Below are positions 1-9,160 of a DNA stretch of 64,000 nt, one piece after another. Position numbers and translations under genes: made by a program. Under the pieces are notes generated by a model. That model had not been told where the DNA came from. It worked only from the letters and a program-made list of their open reading frames with translations, and did not search any database. Positions within the stretch are counted from its first letter, which is position 1. Every line of letters begins with the position of its first letter. Source of the stretch: Brevundimonas naejangsanensis DSM 23858 (GTDB lineage: Bacteria > Pseudomonadota > Alphaproteobacteria > Caulobacterales > Caulobacteraceae); NCBI RefSeq assembly GCF_000421705.1, contig NZ_ATXN01000003.1:129001-193000 (forward strand), given 5' to 3'.

Positions 1-288
1 CGCGGCGGGAATCTTGCCCGGCTCGGGCTGGCCCGAGACATAGCCGACCGGCTTGTGCAGCAGGATGGCGACGCCCGCCGCCAGCGCCGCCTCGCCCGTG
101 TCGTTGAGCGTCAGGGTCTGGCCCGGTTCGATCTTGCGGCCCGCGTCGCGCACCACCTCGCCGTCGATGCTGACCAGTCCCTCGGCGATCAGTCCCTCGG
201 CCTCGCGGCGCGAGCAGACGCCGGTCTGGCCCAGCCATTTGTTGATGCGGACGGGTTCTGCGCCGTCATAGGTGCGGACGAAGGCCAT
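1..288 (-). CDS. Pseudouridine synthase, RsuA/RluB/RluF family (N-terminal part, runs off window)
   Basis: The first 96 codons of a gene that continues beyond the left edge; the ATG is at 288. Residues about 13-60 look like an S4 RNA-binding domain (R-I-N-K-W-L near 14-19, then C-S-R-R-E-A-E at 25-31). The catalytic domain then begins with L-L-H-K-P-V-G-Y at 76-83, typical of the RsuA/RluB/RluF group, which isomerises one uridine in rRNA. The catalytic aspartate lies outside the window, so the target (16S or 23S) cannot be decided. Confidence 0.85.
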   Translation of the reverse strand, partial: MAFVRTYDGAEPVRINKWLGQTGVCSRREAEGLIAEGLVSIDGEVVRDAGRKIEPGQTLTLNDTGEAALAAGVAILLHKPVGYVSGQPEPGKIPAA

Positions 289-595
289 GGCCTGACTGAC
301 TCTCTGCGATGCGACCGGCTGTGTAGGGCGGGGCTGGGCGTTCAGGCAAGGCTGGCCGCCACGCGCCAAGGTTCAGATTTTCCGCCTTTGTGTTTCAGGT
401 CACGTTTTCGTCGCCAAGTTGACCTTGAGCATCATAAGCCTATATCAGCAGTCACCCTGATGATTTTGATACGTTCGCCTCCGATCGATTCGGATCGCGA
501 CGTTTGCCGTGTCTGACCGAATTTCGACACGCAGGGCGCGACAGTTTCTAGGAACTGTCCGCGAATATTGATCGATAACCTTCGAAGGAGACATT
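289..595. other. Intergenic region between divergent genes
   Basis: About 307 bases with no convincing gene; the open frames here lack a ribosome binding site and run into the neighbours. The part from about 370 to 500 is less G+C-rich than its surroundings and is a reasonable place for divergent promoters. It ends with a perfect 7-bp inverted repeat at 540-559 and the AAGGAG of the next gene. Confidence 0.6.
540..559. promoter_or_regulatory. Perfect 7-bp inverted repeat upstream of the PfpI-like gene
   Basis: GACAGTT (540-546) and AACTGTC (553-559) are perfect inverted arms around a 6-base spacer, ending 36 bases before the TTG start at 596. It could be an operator or a short RNA hairpin in the leader. 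No U-run follows, so a terminator is unlikely. The binding protein is unknown. Confidence 0.35.
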
Positions 596-1087
596 TTGTA
601 CGCTCAACGCAAGACCGCGACCGCCCCTCGTTCCCGCCAATACGGCAACCGCCCCGCGCCGACCCGCCTGCGCTTCGGCCTGATCATGCGCAAGGGCATG
701 GATTTCGGCGAACTGGGCGACATGGAGACCGCCCTGCGCTTTGAAGGCGTGTCGCTGGCTCCGATCTCGACCGGCGAGGGCAGTCTGGTTTCGGGCGGCT
801 TGACGGTTCTGGCCACGGCGACGGCCGATGACATCACCGGCGGCCGGGTTCAGGGCGTGGTGGTTCCCGGCGGCATGGCGGACGAGGCCGGACTGGTCCA
901 GGTCAAGGCGCTGGTGAATCTGGCCAAGGCGCAGGGGCTGCCGGTTCTGGCGTTCGCCGACGGCGTGGCCCTGACGGCCGAAATCTTCGGCGAAGCGGCC
1001 GATGCGCCGGGCGCCGCTTTCCGCGACGGCAAGGTCGCCCTGCTGAACGATCGCGCCGAACTGACGGCCGTGGTCGCCGCCATCTAA
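596..1087 (+). CDS. DJ-1/PfpI (class I glutamine amidotransferase-like) family protein
   Basis: 163 residues starting at a TTG, chosen because AAGGAG (585-590) sits 5 bases upstream. After a basic N-terminus, the fold resembles the DJ-1/PfpI family: a V-V-V-P-G-G-M strand-turn near 86-92 and, about 28 residues later, V-L-A-F-A-D-G in the nucleophile-elbow position. Family members usually have A-x-C-H-G there, so the catalytic cysteine seems to be replaced by alanine and the protein may not be an enzyme. It converges on the DUF938 gene and the two stop codons overlap. Confidence 0.6.
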   Translation: MYAQRKTATAPRSRQYGNRPAPTRLRFGLIMRKGMDFGELGDMETALRFEGVSLAPISTGEGSLVSGGLTVLATATADDITGGRVQGVVVPGGMADEAGLVQVKALVNLAKAQGLPVLAFADGVALTAEIFGEAADAPGAAFRDGKVALLNDRAELTAVVAAI

Positions 1088-1714
1088 ATCCGGCGGAAGA
1101 TCAGGCTCAGGTTGTTGGCAGGCATGGCTCGCCGCAGCGTCAGGGCCAGGCCATGCGACCGGGCGAGCGTCTCGACCTCGCCCCGGTCGCGCAGGCCCCA
1201 TGCAGGGTCCCGCGCCTTCAGGCTGTCGTCGAAGGCGGCGTTGGAGGGGGCCAGCGGAACCTCCGCTTCGCGATAGGGGCCGTAGAGGTACAGCAGGCCG
1301 CCGGGGCGCATCAGCGACCGCTCGGCCAGTTGCATCAGGCCTTCGGCCGCCGTCCACGGGCTGATGTGGATCATGTTGATGCAGACGATGGCGTTCAGCG
1401 GCTCCGACGGCCAGTTGGCGTCGTCGAGCATGTCGACGGCCTGTGCAGGGCGCAGGTTTGCGACGCTTGTATGCGTCCGCCACGCCTCGATGCTGGCGCG
1501 GGCCTGAGGGCTGGGGTCGCTGGGCGTCCAGTCCGGGCAGGGCGGCGGCGAAGGCGACGGCGTGCTGACCCGGTCCGGAGGCGATCTCCAGCACCCGGCC
1601 GCGAGCAGGCAGATGGGCGCGCAGAACGTCGAGTATGGCCGCGCTGTTGCGTTCGGCTGCCGGCGAAATCAGCGCGTCAGGGGCGCCGGCCGATGTCGAT
1701 ATTGCAGAATCCAT
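1084..1714 (-). pseudogene. DUF938 SAM-dependent methyltransferase, frameshifted
   Basis: Two frames together make one DUF938-type class I methyltransferase. From ATG 1714 the first frame gives an N-terminus with the SAM motif V-L-E-I-A-S-G-P-G-Q-H; homology is lost after L-P-G-L-D near 1530. The other frame carries the rest: W-T-P-S-D-P, then N-M-I-H-I-S-P-W, L-Y-G-P-Y and the C-terminal M-P-A-N-N-L-S-L-I-F-R-R-I, ending at 1084. Restoring a 5-base TGGAC unit at 1525-1534 would rejoin the frames into about 211 codons, the usual family length. It is either a slippage mutation or a sequencing error. Confidence 0.8.
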
Positions 1715-1923
1715 CGTCTTCACGCCGAAGGAGATAGCCCTTGGGGCGCGCTCTGACGATTTAATTGTGCGCGCGGGCGGCCTGGCCCGGATAACGGGGG
1801 AATGAAACGTGCAGCGGTTGACCTTACGTCCCGTCGGGTTCATTGCCCGCGTAACACAGCGTGATCAGCTTATTGCGTGACGGCGACAACAGATCGGCGC
1901 GCGCAGCTTCAGGAGAGCAAGAC

Positions 1924-3771
1924 GTGACGCAATCGATTCCCGGACTCCTTCCGGCGCCGACCGAACACAAGGGCCTCGTCGCTTGGGTGGAGCAGATCGC
2001 CGCCCTGACCAAGCCGGACCGTGTTCACTGGTGCGACGGCTCGGACGCCGAGAAGTCGGCCATCGTGGCCGATCTGATCGCCAAGGGCACGTTGAAGGAA
2101 CTGGATCAGGCCAAGCGCCCCGGCTGCTATTACGCCGCCTCGGACCCCAAGGACGTGGCCCGCGTCGAAAGCCGCACCTTCATCTGCTCGCAGGACGAAG
2201 CTGATGCCGGCCCGACCAACAACTGGTCCGACCCGGTTGAGATGCGCGCCCGTCTGGACGGCCTGTTCGACGGCTGCATGAAGGGCCGGACGATGTATGT
2301 CGTTCCGTTCTGCATGGGTCCGCTGGGCTCCAAGATCTCCGCCCTGGGCGTCGAGATCACCGACAGCGGCTATGTCGCCGTGTCGATGGGCGTCATGACC
2401 CGCATGGGCAAGGGCGCGCTGGACATGCTGGGCGCCGACGGCGTCTTCGTCCCGGCCGTGCACACCCTGGGCGCCCCGCTGGCCGAAGGTCAGGCGGACG
2501 TGGCCTGGCCTTGCAATGACGACAAGTGGATCGTCCACTTCCCCGAAACCCGCGAAATCTGGTCATACGGCTCGGGCTACGGCGGCAACGCCCTGCTGGG
2601 CAAGAAGTGCTACGCCCTGCGCATCGCCTCGATCATGGCCCGCGACGAGGGGTGGCTGGCCGAGCACATGCTGATCCTCAAGCTGACCAGCCCCGAAGGC
2701 GTGTCGAAGTATGTGGCCGCCGCCTTCCCGTCGGCCTGCGGCAAGACCAACCTGGCCATGCTGCAACCGGCGCTGGACGGCTGGAAGGCCGAGACGGTGG
2801 GCGACGACATCGCCTGGATGCGCTTCGGCGAAGACGGCCGCCTGTACGCCGTGAACCCGGAAGCGGGCTTCTTCGGCGTGGCGCCGGGCACCAGCCGCAA
2901 CACGAACAAGAATGCGCTCGAAACCCTGACGCGCGACACCATCTTCACCAACGTCGCCCTGACTGCCGATGGCGACGTCTGGTGGGAAGGCCTGACCAAG
3001 GAAGCGCCGGAAGGCCTGACCAACTGGAAGGGTCAGCCGCACGATCCGGCATCGGGCGAGCCTGCGGCCCACCCGAACTCGCGCTTCGCCGTCTGGGCCG
3101 GTCAGTGCCCGTCGATCGCGCCTGAGTGGGAAGACCCTGCGGGCGTGCCGATTGACGCCATCCTGTTCGGCGGCCGTCGCGCTTCGGCCGTGCCGCTGGT
3201 GACGGAAGCCTATGACTGGGAGCACGGCGTCTTCATGGGCTCGACCGTGGCCTCCGAAGGCACCGCCGCCGCCGAAAACAAGGTCGGCGAACTGCGCCGC
3301 GACCCCTTCGCCATGCTGCCGTTCTGCGGCTACAATATGGGCGATTATTTCGGCCATTGGCTGTCGATGGCCCAGCGCACGACAGATGCGGCCAAGCTGC
3401 CGCGTCTCTACTTCGTCAACTGGTTCCGCAAGAACGAGGACGGCAAGTTCGTGTGGCCGGGCTTCGGCGACAACGCCCGGGTTCTGAAGTGGATTGTCGA
3501 GCGTCTGGAAGGCCAGGCCGAGGCCGTGGACACTCCGGTCGGCCGCGTGCCGTCAAAGGCTGCGCTGGACCTGTCGGGCCTGACGCTGACCGACGCCGAC
3601 TTGCAGATCCTGCTGGACGTCGACGCCGACGTGTGGACCGAGGAAGCCGCCCTGATCCCCGCCTTTTACGAGAAGTTCGGCGATCGCCTGCCCAAGGCCC
3701 TGTGGGGCCAGCACGCCGCCCTGACCAAGCGTCTGGAAGAGGCGCGCGCGGCCAAGCTGGCGGCTGAATAA
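1924..3771 (+). CDS. pckG: Phosphoenolpyruvate carboxykinase (GTP)
   Basis: Converts oxaloacetate to phosphoenolpyruvate with GTP, the entry step of gluconeogenesis from the TCA cycle; cytosolic. 615 residues from GTG 1924, chosen because AGGAGA lies about 7 bases upstream; a GTG at 1861 in the same frame has no such site. The P-loop F-P-S-A-C-G-K-T-N is at about 268-276 and the metal/nucleotide motif G-D-D-I-A-W-M at about 293-299, both diagnostic of the GTP class rather than the ATP class. Length is normal. It is monocistronic, with the frameshifted DUF938 gene divergent upstream. Confidence 0.97.
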   Translation: MTQSIPGLLPAPTEHKGLVAWVEQIAALTKPDRVHWCDGSDAEKSAIVADLIAKGTLKELDQAKRPGCYYAASDPKDVARVESRTFICSQDEADAGPTNNWSDPVEMRARLDGLFDGCMKGRTMYVVPFCMGPLGSKISALGVEITDSGYVAVSMGVMTRMGKGALDMLGADGVFVPAVHTLGAPLAEGQADVAWPCNDDKWIVHFPETREIWSYGSGYGGNALLGKKCYALRIASIMARDEGWLAEHMLILKLTSPEGVSKYVAAAFPSACGKTNLAMLQPALDGWKAETVGDDIAWMRFGEDGRLYAVNPEAGFFGVAPGTSRNTNKNALETLTRDTIFTNVALTADGDVWWEGLTKEAPEGLTNWKGQPHDPASGEPAAHPNSRFAVWAGQCPSIAPEWEDPAGVPIDAILFGGRRASAVPLVTEAYDWEHGVFMGSTVASEGTAAAENKVGELRRDPFAMLPFCGYNMGDYFGHWLSMAQRTTDAAKLPRLYFVNWFRKNEDGKFVWPGFGDNARVLKWIVERLEGQAEAVDTPVGRVPSKAALDLSGLTLTDADLQILLDVDADVWTEEAALIPAFYEKFGDRLPKALWGQHAALTKRLEEARAAKLAAE

Positions 3772-3823
3772 AAGACCGCTATCGACGGTTGAAATCGGTG
3801 CGCGGGAGGTCGAAGGACATCCC

Positions 3824-4846
3824 GTGCCCCATTTCAATTCTCCCGAACCTTCCTTCGACGCCGTGGCTATCGGCGCGGGCGCTCTTGGCCTGTGCGTGGC
3901 GGCGGAGTTGAGACGACGCGGACGCCGCGTGGCGGTGGTCGATCCTGGCGGCGTCAACGCCTCGGCCGTGGCGGCGGGTATGATCGCGCCCGCGATGGAA
4001 TGCGCCATCGATGATCTATCGTCTGAGGCAGCCGGTGTGCTGAGGCGCGCGCGCGACCTGTGGCCCGCCTTCGCCGAAGCGACGGGCGTGCGGCTGTATG
4101 GCGAGTTGGCGGAATGGCGCGGCGGGAACGTCGCCGAACTGGCGTCGCGGATGAAGACGCTGGGCTTTGAGCATCACTATGACGCCGCATCGGCGCGCCT
4201 GACGACGCATGAGGATGCGAAGGTCGATCCGCCTCAGGCGCTTACGGCTCTGGCGCAGGGTGTGACGATGGTCGCGGCGCGCGCGCAGGGCGCGGTGCGC
4301 GACGGGCAGGGCTGGCGGGTCGAGACGACGGCGGGCGCCGTACGCGCGGAGTATCTGATTCTGGCCACCGGCGCCGGCCCGGCTCTGGGCGGCCTGCCGC
4401 CCGAAGCGCAAGCGGCGGTCGCCTGCATCACCCCCATTCGCGGACAGATCGGTCTGGTGCAGGAGAAGCTGGTCGACCACGTGTTGCGCGGGCCGGGCGC
4501 CTATGTCGCGCCGATGGGCGAGGGCAGCGTGATCGGGGCGACGATGGAGCCGGGCGAGCGGTCCTTGATCCCCGACGCTGCGCGCTGTGAAGCCATGCTG
4601 GCGGCGGCATGGAAGGCGTTGGGGCAGGCGCCGCGCACGCTGACGATCGACTGGCGCGCAGGGGTGCGGGGGACAACGCCGGACGGCCTGCCGATGGCGG
4701 GGCAGATTGCGCCGGGCCTGCATGTCGCGCTGGGGCCGCGCCGCAACGGCTGGTTGCTGGGGCCTCTGATCGGGGCCGTTGTCGCCGATGCGACAGAGGG
4801 CCGGCCCGTCGCCGAGCCGGCCCTCCATCCTTCGCGGTTCCTTTAG
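3824..4846 (+). CDS. FAD-dependent oxidoreductase (DAO family)
   Basis: 340 residues from GTG 3824, preceded by GGGAGG. The N-terminal dinucleotide-binding motif is G-A-G-A-L-G at 17-22, followed by an acidic end of the second beta strand (V-V-D-P). The C-terminal part has [11 protein letters not shown], the FAD-contact segment of the D-amino-acid oxidase/glycine oxidase (ThiO, DadA) family. The substrate cannot be told; no thiamine genes are nearby. Its stop overlaps the stop of the convergent TonB-family gene, and a 10-bp hairpin lies within its last 50 bases. Confidence 0.85.
   Translation: MPHFNSPEPSFDAVAIGAGALGLCVAAELRRRGRRVAVVDPGGVNASAVAAGMIAPAMECAIDDLSSEAAGVLRRARDLWPAFAEATGVRLYGELAEWRGGNVAELASRMKTLGFEHHYDAASARLTTHEDAKVDPPQALTALAQGVTMVAARAQGAVRDGQGWRVETTAGAVRAEYLILATGAGPALGGLPPEAQAAVACITPIRGQIGLVQEKLVDHVLRGPGAYVAPMGEGSVIGATMEPGERSLIPDAARCEAMLAAAWKALGQAPRTLTIDWRAGVRGTTPDGLPMAGQIAPGLHVALGPRRNGWLLGPLIGAVVADATEGRPVAEPALHPSRFL
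4796..4825. other. Strong hairpin inside the 3' end of the oxidoreductase gene
   Basis: GAGGGCCGGC (4796-4805) and GCCGGCCCTC (4816-4825) are perfect 10-bp arms with a 10-base loop, coding for part of the last 20 residues. There is no T-run on either side, so it is not a standard terminator, but it sits where transcripts from two convergent, overlapping genes end. Confidence 0.5.
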
Positions 4847-5583
4847 TCCGTCGGCGGGGTGAAGCGGATCGCCATGGTGACGCGGGCGCCGTCGACCGCC
4901 TGTCCGTCGACCGTGCGCGGGCTGAGGCGGAAGTAGCGGCTCAGGCTGAGCGCCGCCCGGCCGAAGCCCTGATTGCCTGGCGTCTCAGAGGTGACCGAAC
5001 AGCCGGTCAGACTGCCGTCCACCCGCACCAGGCAGGACAACTCCGCCACTCCGCCGATGCCGCGCGCTTCGGCAGCGGACGGATAGGCCCGCATCAACTG
5101 ATCTGCTGTCGGCTTTCGCACCCAGTCCGGCTGGGTGATCACCGGCATGGGCTTGGGCGGTTCGGGCGTGACCGCCGTGCCGGTCGAAGGTTCGGCTGCC
5201 GGCGCCGTGATGTTGATGGCCGGCCCGGCGTCATGGCTGACGACGGGGGCGACCGGGACCTCCAGGGGCGCGACATCGCTGGGCATGGCCTGCGTCGGCC
5301 GATGGATCGGCGGCGTCGGCGCGGGCGAGGCCTGAAGTGGTGTTTCCGGCTTGGGCGGCAAGGGCGGACGGATCAGATCGACGATTGTGGGCGGCGGCTC
5401 CGTCGGCGCAGGCGGGGCTTCGGCCAGTTCAAACCGTTGCTGATACAGCCAGACTCCGGCGCCCACGTGGACCAGGGCCGAGGCGCCGATCATCGCCCAC
5501 ATCAAAGGGGACAGCGGCTTCCGGCGTTGTTGGAAGTCGAGGGGGCTGACCACGCCGTGGCCCCCGGCGATACGCATCATCAT
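4843..5583 (-). CDS. TonB-family energy transducer
   Basis: 246 residues. A single membrane helix lies at about 26-46 after a short cytoplasmic N-terminus, followed by a long proline-rich periplasmic spacer (about 50-150) and a C-terminal TonB domain (about 160-246) with A-Y-P-S-A-A-E near its start and a phenylalanine-containing final strand. Such proteins couple proton-motive force from ExbB/ExbD to TonB-dependent outer-membrane receptors. No exbB, exbD or receptor is nearby, so it is an orphan copy. Up to three ATGs begin the frame; the first is used. Confidence 0.88.
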   Translation of the reverse strand: MMMRIAGGHGVVSPLDFQQRRKPLSPLMWAMIGASALVHVGAGVWLYQQRFELAEAPPAPTEPPPTIVDLIRPPLPPKPETPLQASPAPTPPIHRPTQAMPSDVAPLEVPVAPVVSHDAGPAINITAPAAEPSTGTAVTPEPPKPMPVITQPDWVRKPTADQLMRAYPSAAEARGIGGVAELSCLVRVDGSLTGCSVTSETPGNQGFGRAALSLSRYFRLSPRTVDGQAVDGARVTMAIRFTPPTD

Positions 5584-5695
5584 GACTTACGCGCCTCCTG
5601 TCGCGGGCCCTCCCCAGCGCCCCACGGAACGAAGTTCGCGCTTTGCTTGCGGCCTTATTGTGGCGCTTCGAATTGTTAACGGCCACGCTGCTGCG

Positions 5696-5710
5696 TTAAG
5701 GTTTGGTTTA
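5696..5710. promoter_or_regulatory. CtrA-like box upstream of the lytic transglycosylase
   Basis: TTAA (5696-5699), seven bases, then TTTA (5707-5710), one mismatch from the CtrA consensus TTAA-N7-TTAA known from Caulobacter. It ends 23 bases before ATG 5734, between divergent genes. Short degenerate sites occur by chance, so this is tentative. Confidence 0.3.
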
Positions 5711-5733
5711 CCTAGGTTAGCGACCGTTCACAC

Positions 5734-6531
5734 ATGACCGTGAAAGCGATTCCATCATCCGGCGGCGTGGAGGCGGCCATTCGGCGCGCCTCGACCTCGA
5801 CCGGCGTGGACTTCGACTTTCTGATGAAGACCGCGCGTCGCGAAAGCGCGATGAACCCCAATGCGCGGGCGCCGACGTCTTCGGCCTCGGGTCTGTTCCA
5901 GTTCATCGAGCAGACCTGGCTGGGCACGGTGAAGCGGCACGGCGCCAAGCATGGCTACGGCCAGTATGCGGACCTGATCTATCAAGGCGGCGACGGGCGC
6001 TGGCAGGTGCGGGGCTCGGCCCGCAATGTGGTGCTGGACCTGCGCTTCGATCCACAGGCGGCCTCGACCATGGCGGGCGAACTGACGGCCTCCAACGCCG
6101 CCTATCTGCGCGGCCGCACGGGGCGCGAGCCCAACGGAGGCGAGCTTTACGCCGCGCATTTCCTTGGCCCGGCGGGCGCGGCCAAGCTGATGGAGGCCAT
6201 GCAGATGCGGCCCCAGTCCAGCGCCGCGGCCCTGTTCCCGGAGGCGGCTTCGGCCAACCGCTCGATTTTCTACCGCAACGGGCGGGCCGTATCGGTGGCC
6301 GAGGTGCACGCCAATCTGCAGCGCACGGCGGGCGAGGTCGCGCCTGCCGCAGGCGTCGGCGCCGTCAAGGCTGGACCCGAACTGGGCGACAAGGAGCGCG
6401 CGCTGGCCGCGCGACTGGATCGTCTGAAGCAGGATCAAGGCCTGTTGGCCCTGCTGCTGGGGCAGGACGGGCAGGGGACGGGCGGAGGCTTTAACGGCGC
6501 CTATGGACCGCCGCCGGACAGGTCGGTCTGA
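5734..6531 (+). CDS. SLT-domain lytic transglycosylase
   Basis: 265 residues with the catalytic SLT signature near the N-terminus: R-R-E-S-A-M-N-P with glutamate 37 as the probable acid, then S-S-A-S-G-L-F-Q-F-I (about 49-58). The domain cleaves the glycan chain of peptidoglycan to give 1,6-anhydro ends. No clear signal peptide is visible, so export would need another route, as with some flagellar or secretion-associated transglycosylases. The second half is Ala-rich and unassigned. A CtrA-like box lies upstream. Confidence 0.85.
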   Translation: MTVKAIPSSGGVEAAIRRASTSTGVDFDFLMKTARRESAMNPNARAPTSSASGLFQFIEQTWLGTVKRHGAKHGYGQYADLIYQGGDGRWQVRGSARNVVLDLRFDPQAASTMAGELTASNAAYLRGRTGREPNGGELYAAHFLGPAGAAKLMEAMQMRPQSSAAALFPEAASANRSIFYRNGRAVSVAEVHANLQRTAGEVAPAAGVGAVKAGPELGDKERALAARLDRLKQDQGLLALLLGQDGQGTGGGFNGAYGPPPDRSV

Positions 6532-6554
6532 AGACCTTTGTTCGGCCGTTATTC

Positions 6555-6569
6555 CTAACGGGGCCTTAA
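6555..6569. promoter_or_regulatory. CtrA-like box upstream of the first DUF2336 gene
   Basis: CTAA (6555-6558), seven bases, TTAA (6566-6569) followed by C: one mismatch from TTAA-N7-TTAAC. It ends about 52 bases before ATG 6622. Suggestive of cell-cycle control but unproven. Confidence 0.3.
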
Positions 6570-6621
6570 CTATGTAACGCTATGGGTGACGATTGATTCT
6601 TCGCCGCCCTGAGCCTCATCC

Positions 6622-7761
6622 ATGACCGCCTACCGGGCCCGCCTGACGGAAAGCGACATCCGGCGCCTGATCAAGTCCGACGTCGAGGACGATCGGGCGG
6701 CGGCGGCGCACAAGCTGTTGCGCAGCATCGACCGCATGACGCTGGACGAGGCCGAACGGGCGGCGGCGCAGAAGATTCTCACAGTGCTGGCCGTCGATGC
6801 GGCTGAACTGGTGCGCCGCGCCCTGGCTGTGACGCTGAAGGCCTCAAGCCTGATGCCGCGAGATGTGGCGCGCCGCCTGGCGGCCGATGTGGACAGCGTG
6901 GCCCTGCCGGTCATCAACTGCTCGCCTGTCTTTTCCGACGACGATCTGATCGAGATCGTCCGCGCCGGTTGCGCGCTGCGTCAGGCCGCTGTGGCCTCGC
7001 GTCCGCAGGTGCCGCGCGATGTGGCGACCGTTCTGGCCGCCGAGGGGCGGCAGGAGGCGGTGCTGGCCCTGGCCGCCAATGATAACGCCGACCTGTCCGA
7101 AGACGCGCTCGGCGTGGTGGTCGATCGTTTCGGCCATGCGTCCGATGTCGTGTCGGCCCTGGCCTATCGCCAGGTTCTGCCGCTGTCGGTGACTGAGCGC
7201 CTGGTGGGGTTGGCCGCAGATGCGGCGCGCGAGCATCTGATCACCCAGCACGCCCTGGCGCCGGAGACCGCCATTCAGTTCGCCGATTTTGCGCGCGAAC
7301 GGGCGACCGTCGATCTGATTGATCAGGCGCGGACGGCGCCCGACCTGCCCGCCTTCGTCGCACGCCTGTATGGACGCAAGGCGCTGACGCCGTCCCTGCT
7401 GCTGAGGGCGCTGGCGCGCGGGCAGATGGGGTTGCTGGAGCACGCCCTGGCCGAACTGGCCGGGACGCCGCACCACCGCGCCTGGCTGATGGTGCACGAT
7501 GCGGGGCCGCTGGGGTTCAAGGCGCTGTATGACCGGGCGGGGATGCCGCCGCGTCTGTTCCAGGCGTTTCGCGCGGGCGTGGACACCTGGCGCGCGCTTC
7601 AGGCCGAGGGAGGCGACACCTCGGGCGAGCGGTTCCGCCAGCGGATGCTCGAGCGCTTCCTCAGCCAGCGTCCCGACGCCGCCCGCGAAGATCTGGCCTA
7701 TCTGATGGAACGGCTGGATCGGCCAGCGCTCGAGATGCAGGCAGCGGCCGGCGCGGCATAG
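6622..7761 (+). CDS. DUF2336 domain protein
   Basis: 379 residues, almost wholly helical in character, with HEAT-like repeats of Ala/Leu/Arg-rich helices. It matches the alphaproteobacterial DUF2336 family by layout, including the conserved P-V-F-S-D-D-D-L-I-E-I segment near 102-112. The function is not established. A paralog lies at 9161-10276 on the other strand, with an Hpt protein and NAD kinase between them. A bidirectional terminator follows the stop directly. Confidence 0.8.
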   Translation: MTAYRARLTESDIRRLIKSDVEDDRAAAAHKLLRSIDRMTLDEAERAAAQKILTVLAVDAAELVRRALAVTLKASSLMPRDVARRLAADVDSVALPVINCSPVFSDDDLIEIVRAGCALRQAAVASRPQVPRDVATVLAAEGRQEAVLALAANDNADLSEDALGVVVDRFGHASDVVSALAYRQVLPLSVTERLVGLAADAAREHLITQHALAPETAIQFADFARERATVDLIDQARTAPDLPAFVARLYGRKALTPSLLLRALARGQMGLLEHALAELAGTPHHRAWLMVHDAGPLGFKALYDRAGMPPRLFQAFRAGVDTWRALQAEGGDTSGERFRQRMLERFLSQRPDAAREDLAYLMERLDRPALEMQAAAGAA

Positions 7762-7763
7762 AA

Positions 7764-7791
7764 AAAGGGGCGTCCGGCAGAACGCCCCTTT
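7764..7791. terminator. Bidirectional intrinsic terminator
   Basis: AAAGGGGCGT (7764-7773) pairs perfectly with ACGCCCCTTT (7782-7791) around an 8-base loop. It has A-rich and T-rich flanks and lies between the convergent DUF2336 and Hpt genes. Confidence 0.85.
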
Positions 7792-7812
7792 ATCATTCAA
7801 GAATCTGGAAAC

Positions 7813-8289
7813 TCAGCCGAGATGCTCGGCCACGCGTGCTTCCAGCGTCTGGGCCAGATCGCGCCCCACCGGGTGTTCGTCGGTTTGGATTTCGTCGCGC
7901 ACCACAGCTTTGATGGCGTCGATGTGGGCGTCAACGAGGGGCAGGGGCGCCTGCATCCGCTTGTCGACGTCGTCCAGTATCCGGCACAGGGACCCGGCGA
8001 TGCGCGTCACCAGCGGATATTGATAGGTCGCGCCGAGGCCCTTGAGGTCATGGGCGCGGAAATACAGAGCCTCGGCCGTTTCGGCCGTATAGCCCTTGGC
8101 GCGGATGTCAGCCTGGGCCTGGTCGAGCTTGACCAGTTCGTCCTGAAGCCACTGGCCGAACTGGGCCGACATGGCTTTCAGCGCCTCTTCCGCCTTGGCG
8201 ATGGCGTTGGCGTCGATGCCGCCGAAACCGCCGCCCACCTTGGCGCGCAGGGCGTTGGGCGGACGAAAGACGTTGGACGAATTGCTCAC
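7813..8289 (-). CDS. Hpt-domain phosphotransfer protein
   Basis: 158 residues. A helical bundle carries the Hpt signature A-H-D-L-K-G-L-G with histidine 80 as the likely phospho-acceptor. Such proteins relay phosphate between hybrid kinases and response regulators. No histidine kinase or regulator is adjacent, so the partner is unknown. It lies downstream of nadK on the same strand with a gap of about 60 bases. Confidence 0.85.
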   Translation of the reverse strand: MSNSSNVFRPPNALRAKVGGGFGGIDANAIAKAEEALKAMSAQFGQWLQDELVKLDQAQADIRAKGYTAETAEALYFRAHDLKGLGATYQYPLVTRIAGSLCRILDDVDKRMQAPLPLVDAHIDAIKAVVRDEIQTDEHPVGRDLAQTLEARVAEHLG

Positions 8290-8349
8290 GGGCGGACTCC
8301 TGAACTGTAAAATCCAATGTGCCGGGAGAGTTCTAAAAAATCATGACGC

Positions 8350-9129
8350 TCAGGAAGAGAACTGCTCAGCCATCACACGCTCCTCATAGGAGCGGCCCGC
8401 GTCGAACAGCATGGTCAGGGTGATGTCGCGGCGTTCGCGCACCTCCACCTGTGTGACGCGCCGGACCTCGAAGTTGTCGGCGGTGGCGCTGACGGGGCGT
8501 TTGTCGGCCTCCAGCACCTCGAAGCGCACGCGGGCCGTGTGCGACAGCAGCGCCCCGCGCCAGCGACGGGGACGGAAGGCGCTGATCGGGGTCAAGGCCA
8601 GGCTGGGTGCATCCAGAGGGATGATCGGGCCGTGTGCTGACAGATTATAGGCGGTCGACCCGGCCGGCGTCGCCACGAGACAGCCGTCGCAGGTCAGTTC
8701 TTCAAGGCGCACCTTGTCGTTGATGCTGATGCGCAGCTTTGCGCTCTGGCGCGTCTGGCGCAGCAGGGAGACCTCATTGATCGCCAGGCCGCTGTGGACC
8801 TGACCGCTCTCGGTCCAGGCGTCCATCTGCAGGGGATGCAGCATGGTGCGGTCGGCCTGGACCAAGCGATCCAGCAGGTCGTCTTCCTCATAATCGTTCA
8901 TCAGGAAGCCGACCGAGCCGCGATTCATCCCGTAAACCGGCGTCTGTAATCGCAGATTGTTGTGCAGGGTTTCCAGCATGAAGCCGTCGCCGCCCAGGGC
9001 CACGATCACCTCGGCCTCGGTTATGGGGACGGATCCATAGCGTTCCGTTAGCCGCAGGCGCGCTTCTTCGGCCTCGGGCCGGTCGCTGGCTAGGAAGGTG
9101 ACGGCGGTGGGGCGGAAAGGCTGGCTCAC
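8350..9129 (-). CDS. nadK: NAD kinase
   Basis: Phosphorylates NAD to NADP. 259 residues from GTG 9129; an in-frame TTG at 9141 is the alternative, and neither has a strong ribosome binding site. The family motif G-G-D-G-F-M-L is at 46-52, N-R-G-S-V-G-F-L-M near 69-77, and the substrate-binding A-I-N-E-V-S and T-P-A-G-S-T-A-Y-N segments follow in order. This is the short NadK type common in alphaproteobacteria. It lies between the Hpt gene and a DUF2336 gene on the same strand. Confidence 0.95.
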   Translation of the reverse strand: MSQPFRPTAVTFLASDRPEAEEARLRLTERYGSVPITEAEVIVALGGDGFMLETLHNNLRLQTPVYGMNRGSVGFLMNDYEEDDLLDRLVQADRTMLHPLQMDAWTESGQVHSGLAINEVSLLRQTRQSAKLRISINDKVRLEELTCDGCLVATPAGSTAYNLSAHGPIIPLDAPSLALTPISAFRPRRWRGALLSHTARVRFEVLEADKRPVSATADNFEVRRVTQVEVRERRDITLTMLFDAGRSYEERVMAEQFSS

Positions 9130-9160
9130 CAGCCTAGGCAAGCGGAGCCGGGGCCGCCTG

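Noticed and set aside
548..1843. Long minus-strand frame over the PfpI-like gene and DUF938
   Set aside because: Only its first part (from 1714) carries real methyltransferase sequence; the rest is out-of-frame continuation caused by the frameshift.
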